From JBFELU01 sp041551965 (lineage in GTDB: Bacteria > Actinomycetota > Acidimicrobiia > Spongiisociales > UBA11373), in contig JBFELU010000021.1 in NCBI GenBank assembly GCA_041551965.1, positions 1-35,867 of the forward strand: 35,867 bases of DNA, in the 5' to 3' direction. The translations under genes were made by a program, and so were the position numbers. Shown here in pieces: positions 16,694-22,847 of the stretch. The stretch's first letter is position 1; each line of letters starts with the position of its first letter. Under the pieces are notes generated by a model that saw only the letters and a program-made list of their open reading frames with translations, made no database searches and was not told the origin of the DNA.

Positions 16694-17215
16694 TCAGGGA
16701 ACCAGGACCGACTCACGCAGCGCTGCGAGCTTGGCCTCCCCGATGCCGGGAACGGCCAGCAGGTCCTCCACCAGGGCGAACGGTCCGTTTGCCGTCCGGT
16801 ACTCGACGATCCGCGTGGCCAGCACCGGTCCGACACCGGGAAGCGCCTCGAGCTCTTTCGACCCCGCCGTGTTGACCCGGATCCGTTGGTCGCCGGGCTC
16901 GCCCGAGTCGCTCGAGGGCACCACCAGGTGCTGGCCGTCCGCCAGCGGCGCCGCCAGGTTGAGTCCCCCCAGATCGGCCTCCGGCAATGCCCCGCCGGCG
17001 GCGACGATCGCATCGGCCACCCGGGATCCCACCGGAACGGCGACCAGGCCGGGTGTCCGCACCTGACCGGAGACGTGAATGGTCAGGGACTGCGACCCCG
17101 GGGAACGGAAGACCGTCATCGGGGGTGGCTCGGGCGCCGACCGGCCGAACCAGGCACCGGCGCCAACCGCCACGGTGACCAGCAGGGCGGCACCGGCCCA
17201 CTGCGATCTCGACAC
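16694..17215 (-). CDS. comEA: ComEA-like DNA receptor (SLBB + helix-hairpin-helix)
   Basis: 173 residues from GTG 17215, preceded by GAGGA at five bases; a TTG at 17248 would add 11 residues and lacks a good ribosome-binding site. Membrane anchor at about 6-23, a Pro-rich linker, an SLBB domain (about 44-100, LTIHVSGQVRTPGLV), then a double helix-hairpin-helix (about 111-172) with LPGVGPVLATRI and VPGIGEAKL. ComEA is the membrane-anchored receptor that passes DNA to ComEC. It directly precedes comEC. Confidence 0.93.
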   Translation of the reverse strand: MSRSQWAGAALLVTVAVGAGAWFGRSAPEPPPMTVFRSPGSQSLTIHVSGQVRTPGLVAVPVGSRVADAIVAAGGALPEADLGGLNLAAPLADGQHLVVPSSDSGEPGDQRIRVNTAGSKELEALPGVGPVLATRIVEYRTANGPFALVEDLLAVPGIGEAKLAALRESVLVP

Positions 17216-17341
17216 GCGGCTCCTCGGTCGGCCCAGAGGTTGTACCAACGCCGACCGGCCGGGGGAAGACCCTCGTATCCACGCTCCCGGACGCGTGCAG
17301 ACCGCCGCACGCGACAGCGGGCCACACGCCTCGGGGAAGAC

Positions 17342-17872
17342 TCAGATGAAGAGGACCTGGGCCCCTTCGCTCAGCTGCATGAAGTCGTCGACATTGATGA
17401 TCGCCTCGACCTCTTCGTGCAGATCCTCGGGCTCGATCCCCATCATGTCGGCCGACATCTTGCAGGCCCACATGTGGCCGCCGGCGTCGGCGAGGTGCTG
17501 GATCATCTCGGGGATGCTGGGGATACCCAGATCAGCGATCTGGCGCTTCATCATCCAGGTCGCCATCTTCGAGAGGCCCGGCACCGGGCTGAGCGCCTGC
17601 GGCATCGACAGCGAGGAACCGCCCATCCGCATGGCGGTGTTCCCTACCGGAGTGACGGTCAGTTTGTGCATGGTCTTGTTGCGAATCATGTCGAGACCCC
17701 AGAACGTGAAGAACAGGTGGGTCTCGACCCCGTTCTCGAGGGCGCCGTTAGCGAGGATCAGCCCCGGGTACGCCATATCCAGCGTGCCCTTGGAGCAGAT
17801 GATCGCCATCTTGCGATCCGTGTCGTCCTCCTCGGCGAACGCCGGGACGATCATTTCAGACTCGTTAGCCAC
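17342..17872 (-). CDS. DsrE2-like (DsrE/DsrF/DrsH) sulfur-transfer family protein
   Basis: 176 residues from GTG 17872, which has GAGGA seven bases upstream. The body (MAIICSKGTLDMAYPGLILA at 22-41, HLFFTFWGLDMI at 52-63, GGHMWACKMSADMMGI at 131-146, AEGAQ-like SEGAQVLFI end) matches the DsrE2 branch often annotated as 'peroxiredoxin family' or 'DsrE/DsrF/DrsH-like'. Two cysteines, C26 and C137, are at the conserved positions; C137 is the likely persulfide carrier. DsrE2 proteins relay sulfane sulfur with TusA/DsrC partners in sulfur oxidation. It is the last gene of the module starting at 20951; 17 bases separate it from the DsrC-like gene. Biochemical role here is inferred. Confidence 0.88.
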   Translation of the reverse strand: MANESEMIVPAFAEEDDTDRKMAIICSKGTLDMAYPGLILANGALENGVETHLFFTFWGLDMIRNKTMHKLTVTPVGNTAMRMGGSSLSMPQALSPVPGLSKMATWMMKRQIADLGIPSIPEMIQHLADAGGHMWACKMSADMMGIEPEDLHEEVEAIINVDDFMQLSEGAQVLFI

Positions 17873-17889
17873 TCTCGATCCTCGCTTTC

Positions 17890-18207
17890 TCAGATGCAGC
17901 CCTTGGGCTTGGGGAGCCCTGAGACGTAGGCCATCTTCTTGGCCGGCTTCTTGGGGAACAGCGTGTAGAGCTGCTTGGTGGGGACCCCACCCAGCGTCGC
18001 CACTCGGCGGAGCGTGGCGGTTTCGCCTTCGACGGCGTAGTCCTCCCGCAGGAAGCGAATGACTTTCCAGTGATCCTCGGTGAGGGTGTCGATGTGGATC
18101 TGCTTGGCCAGGATCTCGGCCATGTCCTCGTTCCACTCGCTCGGCTCGGTGAAGAAGCCCTCGTCGTCGACGTTGACTTCCTGGCCGGCGATCGTCTGCG
18201 TCGCCAT
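17890..18207 (-). CDS. DsrC/TusE-family sulfur carrier protein with one C-terminal Cys
   Basis: 105 residues from ATG 18207, which has a strong AGGAGGT upstream and overlaps the preceding stop (TGATG). The fold markers NEDMAEILAKQ (26-36), HWKVIRFLREDY (46-57) and the end GLPKPKGCI (97-105) are diagnostic of DsrC/TusE. The penultimate C104 is the universally conserved swinging-arm cysteine. The second cysteine of true DsrC, 11 residues upstream, is replaced by A93, so it resembles TusE or other single-Cys DsrC-like proteins and probably carries a persulfide without forming the internal disulfide or trisulfide. Context with SQR and DsrE2 argues for sulfur trafficking rather than tRNA thiolation, but no tusBCD or dsrAB is visible. 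Confidence 0.9.
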   Translation of the reverse strand: MATQTIAGQEVNVDDEGFFTEPSEWNEDMAEILAKQIHIDTLTEDHWKVIRFLREDYAVEGETATLRRVATLGGVPTKQLYTLFPKKPAKKMAYVSGLPKPKGCI

Positions 18208-18932
18208 CACTCGGTACCTCCTGGTTCCGTGTCGGTTGTGTGTGGTTCTTCGAGCGTCGCCGGTTCCAGGTCGGAGAACGACTCCAGGACCTTCAGCACC
18301 CGGCTCAGTCCCCGCCGAACGGCGGGGTTGCGCATCCGCCACATGGCCTTGAGGAGGCCGATCTCTTCCACCTCGGAGTCCCGCACCCCGGCGGCGGTCC
18401 GTTGCAGGAGCCGCATCACCTCGGGCTGGGTCATCTCCTTGACCGTCTGGAGAATGAGGACGATGTTGTCGCCCAGCGCTTCGACGTCCTCCTCGGAGAA
18501 GGACGTCACGATCCTGTCGAGCACCCCGGCACCGCTCTTGGCGAAGGCGACGTAGCCCCGGCGCTCGAACTCGTCCAGCCGCGTCATGAGCGTCAGCATC
18601 ATGTCCCGACCCAGCGGGGCCAGGTCGCCGGAGAGTTCGGAGATGCTCTCGAGCTGCCCCAGCATGCGCTCGATGTTCTGGGTGTTCCGTGCCACTCGCT
18701 TGGCGAGGCTCCACAGGTCGGACGGCTCGACGAAATCGCGTACCTCGTCGAGCTCCCGCGACACCGCGGCAAAGGCCTCCCCCGCCACGGGGGTGAGATC
18801 CTTTCGCAGCTCATCCCACTGCGCTCGGCGGAGTTGCTCCATCCGCTGAGCCTCGGCCACCAGCCGGACCTGGTCGGCGAGATCGTCCAGCTTCTGCTCC
18901 AGGGTGGCGAGTTGATCGACGGTGGTGGCCAT
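18207..18932 (-). CDS. DUF1641 domain protein
   Basis: 241 residues. The N-terminal third is Glu/Arg-rich helix, probably coiled coil (about 1-60). The DUF1641 core is in the second half: LGDNIVLILQTVKEMTQPEVM (about 152-172). DUF1641 proteins are frequently encoded next to sulfide:quinone oxidoreductase-like flavoproteins or formate dehydrogenases, and a role as a partner or membrane adaptor is only inferred. ATG 18932 lies four bases after the SQR stop; the TGA overlaps the DsrC-like ATG by one base. No membrane helix or cysteine is present. Confidence 0.85.
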   Translation of the reverse strand: MATTVDQLATLEQKLDDLADQVRLVAEAQRMEQLRRAQWDELRKDLTPVAGEAFAAVSRELDEVRDFVEPSDLWSLAKRVARNTQNIERMLGQLESISELSGDLAPLGRDMMLTLMTRLDEFERRGYVAFAKSGAGVLDRIVTSFSEEDVEALGDNIVLILQTVKEMTQPEVMRLLQRTAAGVRDSEVEEIGLLKAMWRMRNPAVRRGLSRVLKVLESFSDLEPATLEEPHTTDTEPGGTE

Positions 18933-18936
18933 GGCG

Positions 18937-20166
18937 CTACCTCACCTTCCCCTCGAGCATCATCTCGGCCGGCAACGGCATCTCCCGGCCCCGGAGGAGG
19001 AGGTTCCAGTAGACCCACCGGAACATCATCTTCCCCCAGTGGTTGGTCACCGTCTCCGACAGCAGCGTGAACGGCCCCACCCCCGGCAGCGGGTACTTGC
19101 CGGGCAACGGCTCGGTGTCGTAGTTGAAGTCGATCAACAGGCCCTTGCCGTGGCCCGACTCGATGAAGCAGTTGGCGTGGCCGTCGAACTCCTCGAGCAT
19201 CGGAAGCCCCTCGGCGTGGCGGAGGAAGTTCTCGGTGAAGACGTCCACCGCGAAGTGCGCCACCGATCCGGCCTTCGAGGTCGGCAGGTCGGCGGCGTCG
19301 CCGAGTGCGAACACGTTGTCGTGGTCCCGCGACAGGAAGGTGCGCTTGTCCACCGCAACGTGATTGAGTTCGTCGCCCATGCCGGAGCGAGCGATCACTT
19401 CGGCCCCCATGTTGACCGGCACCGTCACCAGCAGGTCGTAGGGGATCTCCCGCTCGTCGAAGCTCACCAGGACGTTGCGCTCCGTGTCGACGCTCTCGAC
19501 GTAGAAGTCGGCCTCGACCATGACCTTCTTCTCATCGAGGAGATGAGCGAGGTGGCGGGCGGCGATGGGCTTGGTGAAGACCTCGGCCATCGGGGTGGCA
19601 TAGACGAGCTCCACGCGATCTCGCATCCCGTGCTCCTCGAAGAACGCGTCGGCGAGGAAGGTGAACTCGAGCGGTGCCACCGGGCACTTGAAGGGGTACT
19701 CCATGATGTTGACCACGAGCCGCCCGCCGTCCCAGGTCTTCAGCTTCTCGGCGAGCGCCACCGCACCATCGAGGGTGTAGAAATCGTGGACCGTATCGCC
19801 GTAGGCGTCGGACTCGAGACCGGGGGTCTGATCCGGGCGCGGATGGGTGCCGGTGGCGATGACCAGGTAGTCGTACGGCAGGATCCTTCCATCCGCCATG
19901 ACGACGCGGTTCTCGGTGGGTTCGATGAGCTCGACCTCGCCGAGCACCGTGTCGACCCCGCTGGGCAGGAAGTCCCGACGCGGCCTGACCACGTCCCCCG
20001 GGCCGTAGATGCCGAAGGGGATGAACAGGAGGCCCGGCTGATAGATGTGCGTCTGGTCTCGATCGACGATCGTGATCTGCCATTCGCCCGGATCGAGCCG
20101 CGGCCGCAGCTTGTTGACGATCATCGTGCCGGCCGTGCCGGCACCGAGCACCAGTAACTTCTTCAC
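18937..20166 (-). CDS. Sulfide:quinone oxidoreductase-type FAD flavoprotein
   Basis: 409 residues from GTG 20166 with AGGAG six bases upstream. FAD-binding Rossmann motif LGAGTAG (7-13) with D35 at the ribose position, a second flavin motif VFALGDAADLP (285-295), and ATGTHPRP (104-111). It has only two cysteines, C161 (FKCPVAP) and C333 (ANCFIESGHG), which match the redox pair that carries the polysulfide in SQR; the third cysteine of classical bacterial SQR is missing. The C-terminal amphipathic part (about 375-400) would bind the membrane. It should oxidise sulfide and pass electrons to quinone, feeding sulfane sulfur to the DsrC/DsrE2 proteins downstream. GTGA overlap with the regulator gene. 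Another SQR-like acceptor specificity is possible. Confidence 0.88.
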   Translation of the reverse strand: MKKLLVLGAGTAGTMIVNKLRPRLDPGEWQITIVDRDQTHIYQPGLLFIPFGIYGPGDVVRPRRDFLPSGVDTVLGEVELIEPTENRVVMADGRILPYDYLVIATGTHPRPDQTPGLESDAYGDTVHDFYTLDGAVALAEKLKTWDGGRLVVNIMEYPFKCPVAPLEFTFLADAFFEEHGMRDRVELVYATPMAEVFTKPIAARHLAHLLDEKKVMVEADFYVESVDTERNVLVSFDEREIPYDLLVTVPVNMGAEVIARSGMGDELNHVAVDKRTFLSRDHDNVFALGDAADLPTSKAGSVAHFAVDVFTENFLRHAEGLPMLEEFDGHANCFIESGHGKGLLIDFNYDTEPLPGKYPLPGVGPFTLLSETVTNHWGKMMFRWVYWNLLLRGREMPLPAEMMLEGKVR

Positions 20167-20951
20167 GTCTCGCTCCTTTGGGGGGCCATACCGGCCAGCG
20201 ACGCAATGGCGTCGAGCTTGGTGACCAGGTGGCCGCGTTCGTTGGCAAGGTGGGAGATCAGCGTTCCGACGCGGGGAATGAGTGCAACGATCGAGTCCCG
20301 CTGGTCGGTGTCGAGGTGATAGACCTCGTCGATGTGGGAGGACAGGTCGTCGACCGCCATCCCCAGTTCGGCGGCCATAGCCTCGATCCGTTCGGGAGGC
20401 GGTGGCCACTCCTCGGGAGCGACGCCGCCGACGATCACCATGCCCCGCAACTCCGAGCCGACCCGGATGAATCCCCGGGCGCACAGAAAACCGAGGTGCG
20501 TGGGAACGAAGCGGGGGGTCAGGTCGGCCTCACCGGCCAGGTCCCGCCAGCCGTTCGTACACCGCTCCAAGGTGCCCGACACCGACTCGACGGCCTCGAA
20601 CATGCCGCAGGGGTTGGCCACTGCGGTCAGGGGTTGGCCCTCCATGTCGGTGAGGATCACCATGGCCCCGAGGACCTCGCCGAGGAGTTGAGCGAGAGCC
20701 TCGATGGTGTTGGGGGGCAGCAGCCCGGCCAGGCCGTCGGTGACGGCGGGCGCCGCCATCGTTTCCTCGGCTTCCTGGACGGGAGCCGCCGATTGCTCGC
20801 CCAGCCATTGCTGGAGGCGGTCCTCGGGGAACCGCCACTGTCGGCCGACCTTGATCGCCGGGATCCGGCCCGCCTCGGCCATCCGGTAGATCGTCGACTT
20901 GTCGACCTTGATCAGGGCTTGCACGTCCTTGGTGGTCAGCAGGTTGGCCAT
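20163..20951 (-). CDS. HTH (excisionase-type) regulator with PocR-like sensory domain
   Basis: 262 residues from ATG 20951, preceded by GGGGAGGGGG; an upstream frame to 20987 would cover the operator repeats. An excisionase/MerR-like DNA-binding domain (4-51: LTTKDVQALIKVDKSTIYRM and KVGRQWRFPEDRLQQWL). After a linker comes a PocR-like ligand domain (about 80-185) with the cysteines C115 (NPCGM), C131 (ERCTNGW) and C157 (FLCARG), then a helical C-terminus (about 190-245) predicted to be coiled coil. PocR-type domains bind small molecules or metals; here three Cys suggest a thiol, metal or sulfur sensor (inference). The stop overlaps the SQR start (GTGA), so the regulator is first gene of the sulfur operon and probably autoregulates through the repeats at 20974-21012. 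Confidence 0.82.
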   Translation of the reverse strand: MANLLTTKDVQALIKVDKSTIYRMAEAGRIPAIKVGRQWRFPEDRLQQWLGEQSAAPVQEAEETMAAPAVTDGLAGLLPPNTIEALAQLLGEVLGAMVILTDMEGQPLTAVANPCGMFEAVESVSGTLERCTNGWRDLAGEADLTPRFVPTHLGFLCARGFIRVGSELRGMVIVGGVAPEEWPPPPERIEAMAAELGMAVDDLSSHIDEVYHLDTDQRDSIVALIPRVGTLISHLANERGHLVTKLDAIASLAGMAPQRSET

Positions 20952-20973
20952 AGCCCCCTCCCCTGCGCTCGTG

Positions 20974-21012
20974 TGCATCTCATGCATCTCATTGCATCTT
21001 CACACGATGCAA
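20974..21012. promoter_or_regulatory. Operator-like repeat cluster: three TGCATCT direct repeats plus an inverted half-site
   Basis: TGCATCT occurs at 20974-20980, 20983-20989 and 20993-20999, spaced 9 and 10 bases, about one helical turn. The third copy also forms a perfect inverted repeat TTGCATC-N7-GATGCAA (20992-20998 and 21006-21012). The cluster ends 22 bases before the regulator ATG and 40 bases after the MerB-like stop. It is the expected position for the binding site of the HTH-PocR protein. Confidence 0.7.
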
Positions 21013-21051
21013 GAGCCAGCATCAGAGGCAGCAGACCCTCTCGGAAGGGGC

Positions 21052-21801
21052 TTATGGCCCGGTTTGACGGGGGAAGGAAAACAGCGCCGACTGGGCCGAT
21101 TCGGTGAGTCGGACCGCCTGATCGAGGGTCCAATAGGCGCCGCGGATCGGGGGCCGGTGGCGGCGGGCGTGTTCCTCTGACCAGAAGAACAGGCTGCGTC
21201 GTCAGAATCCGTCGATGATGCTGGGACCCAGGGCCCGCACGTCCACGAACGGCGTCGACACGAGCGGCTCGGCTCCCGGCGTCGGGACCCGGTACCGCAG
21301 GGACGAGTCGACCTCCACCTCGAAGGAGCGACCGCAGTGAGCGCATTCGGTGGCGATCGCGGCGGTGACTCGTCGTCCGGTGAGATGCCCTTGCACGAAG
21401 GGCACGGCAACCGCATCGATGCCTCAGGCGCCGAAGAACCGATCCCCCGTGTCGAGGGTGATGCGGTGGGGAGTGGCGGCCGCGGCAACCGGATAGGCCC
21501 AGTCGACCCGCTTGCCGTCGCTCCGGAAACAGAAGGTGAGGTGTCGTTCCAGGTCGTCGAGGACCATGGCCACCCGATCTCGCCCGAGACCGGTGGCGGC
21601 CGCGATGGCTTCCGGCCCGACGGGACTCCCGCGGCGAGCCACCTCGAGCACCACGAAGTCGCGAACGGCGTGGTGATCGGCCGTCATGAACTCGAGGCGC
21701 CGTCGAGACCGCTCGGCCTCGGCCCGGAGACCGCGGCGCCACAGGAGCCGGGGAAGCCGGAGCATGCCCCACTTGCGCCGGATCAGCAGCGAATCGCCCA
21801 C
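21052..21801 (-). CDS. MerB-like organomercurial lyase homologue with two selenocysteines (UGA 21424-21426 and 21202-21204)
   Basis: One frame of 249 residues from GTG 21801 to TAA 21052 if two TGA codons are read as Sec. The N-terminal winged-helix-like part (about 40-110) is followed by the catalytic core. U126 lies in FFGA-U-GID, where D129 follows three residues later, matching Cys96/Asp99 of MerB (W-C-A-L-D). C153 (ATECAHCG) matches the SHCAATG cysteine. U200 lies in DGF-U-RRSLFFWS, matching catalytic Cys159 of MerB (SF-C-CHVHFFAS), with equal spacing to the FF. After U200 the frame continues with conserved sequence (SEEHA, then WTLDQAV). Each TGA has a SECIS-like hairpin. MerB cleaves C-Hg bonds; the substrate here is not proven. 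A TAGCGT box seven bases before the GTG suggests a leaderless mRNA. A doubly mutated pseudogene is the alternative but is unlikely. Confidence 0.85.
21170..21191 (-). promoter_or_regulatory. Bacterial SECIS element 2 (for UGA at 21202-21204)
   Basis: Ten bases after the UGA the RNA forms a 9-bp stem (UGUUCUUCU with AGAGGAACA, one G-U pair) capped by the tetraloop GGUC, which starts 20 bases after the UGA. E. coli fdhF SECIS has the same GGUC in its loop at almost the same distance. Falls within the bacterial SECIS rules (loop 16-37 bases from UGA, G in the first two loop bases). Confidence 0.85.
21386..21404 (-). promoter_or_regulatory. Bacterial SECIS element 1 (for UGA at 21424-21426)
   Basis: A perfect 7-bp stem (UGCCCUU with AAGGGCA) with loop CGUGC. 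The loop starts 27 bases after the UGA and has G as its second base, so position, loop size and guanosine all fit the bacterial SECIS rules. The stem is inside coding sequence, as bacterial SECIS elements are. Confidence 0.8.
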
Positions 21802-21808
21802 CTCGCCG

Positions 21809-21814
21809 ACGCTA
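21809..21814 (-). promoter_or_regulatory. Candidate extended -10 box (TAGCGT) for the MerB-like gene
   Basis: TGATAGCGT ends seven bases before GTG 21801, the spacing of leaderless starts seen elsewhere in the window. This supports GTG 21801 over the internal ATGs at 21765 and 21687. No clear -35. Confidence 0.45.
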
Positions 21815-21929
21815 TCAGGATCCCCCGGGGGCGGCCCGGGGGCATGCTCCAGGACGGCGGCCTCGACCCCCGCCCGGCCGCCGCCGCACCGAGATCGGGC
21901 GGATCGAGACGAAGCCCGCCGGCTCGCCC

Positions 21930-21935
21930 TAGGGT
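21930..21935 (+). promoter_or_regulatory. Candidate -10 box (TAGGGT) for the dehalogenase-like gene
   Basis: TAGGGT is 21 bases before ATG 21957, with GGGAGG (21944-21949) as ribosome-binding site. It shares the TAGGGT hexamer with the box at 1575-1580. Confidence 0.4.
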
Positions 21936-21956
21936 CACGGAGCGGGAGGTGGCGGC

Positions 21957-22847
21957 ATGAAGATCCTGCGGACTCCGGACCGTGCTCTCGACGGACTGGA
22001 GGACTGGCCCTACGAGGCCCGGTATCTCGATGTGGGCGGGGTGCGCATGCACTACGTCGACGACGGTCCCCCCGATGCTCCCGAGACGGTCCTCCTGCTG
22101 CACGGTGAGCCGTCGTGGTCGTATCTCTATCGCACCATGATCCCGGTGTGCACCCGCGCCGGACACAGGGTGGTGGCCCCCGACCTCATCGGCTTCGGCA
22201 AGTCGGACAAGCCGGCGCGACGCCGTGACTACTCCTACGCCGCCCACGTCGCCTGGACCGGCGCCCTACTGGCGGGCCTCGACCTCTCCCACATCACGCT
22301 CTTCTGTCAGGACTGGGGGTCGCTCATCGGCCTGCGCCTGGTCGCCGAGCATCCGGACCGATTCGCCCGCGTGATCGTCGGAAACGGCGGTCTGCCCACC
22401 GGTGACATTCCCATGCCGAAGGCGTTCCGACGCTGGCGGGCGTTCGCCCGGTGGTCGCCCTGGTTCCCCATCGGCCGCATCGTCGACCGCGGTACCAGGC
22501 GCACCCTGACCCCCGCGGAACGCCGTGCCTACGACGCTCCTTTCCCCTCGCGGCGCCACAAGGCGGGGGCCCGGGCCTTTCCCTCGCTGGTGCCCGCTCG
22601 ACCCGACGATCCCGGCGCGGCCGCCAACCGGGCGGCCTGGGAGGTCCTCGAGCGGTGGGAGAAGCCCTTTCTCACCGCGTTCAGCACCGGAGACCCGATC
22701 ACCCGGGGGGGCGAACGGATACTCCAGACACGGATACCCGGAGCGACCGGTCTCGATCACACCCGGGTCCGGGGCGGCCACTTTCTCCAGGAGGACTCCG
22801 GCGTGGAACTGGCCGAGCGAGTCAACGCGCTGATCGCGGCGACCTAG
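21957..22847 (+). CDS. Haloalkane dehalogenase-like alpha/beta hydrolase
   Basis: 296 residues. The oxyanion motif HGEPSW (49-54) and nucleophile elbow CQDWGS (117-122) with D119 followed by halide-binding W120 are those of subfamily I haloalkane dehalogenases (DhlA-type). D246 (STGDP) is the likely acid and H275 (GGHFLQED) the general base. The enzyme would hydrolyse carbon-halogen bonds to alcohols; many uncharacterised members have unknown natural substrates. A soluble cytoplasmic protein; no signal peptide. Ribosome-binding GGGAGG precedes ATG 21957. Its TAG overlaps the convergent stop of the transporter gene. Confidence 0.88.
   Translation: MKILRTPDRALDGLEDWPYEARYLDVGGVRMHYVDDGPPDAPETVLLLHGEPSWSYLYRTMIPVCTRAGHRVVAPDLIGFGKSDKPARRRDYSYAAHVAWTGALLAGLDLSHITLFCQDWGSLIGLRLVAEHPDRFARVIVGNGGLPTGDIPMPKAFRRWRAFARWSPWFPIGRIVDRGTRRTLTPAERRAYDAPFPSRRHKAGARAFPSLVPARPDDPGAAANRAAWEVLERWEKPFLTAFSTGDPITRGGERILQTRIPGATGLDHTRVRGGHFLQEDSGVELAERVNALIAAT

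Noticed and set aside
15481..16875. 464-aa plus-strand ORF opposite comEC
   Set aside because: Pro/Ser/Arg-rich shadow frame of the conserved membrane gene.
18937..20166. A third catalytic cysteine in the SQR-like protein
   Set aside because: Only C161 and C333 are present; the third cysteine of classical SQR is absent and was not forced into the call.
21052..21801. The MerB-like locus as an ordinary pseudogene with two nonsense mutations
   Set aside because: Both TGAs coincide with catalytic cysteine positions, both are TGA and not TAG/TAA, each has a SECIS-like hairpin, and all other codons remain intact. A pseudogene would be expected to decay elsewhere.
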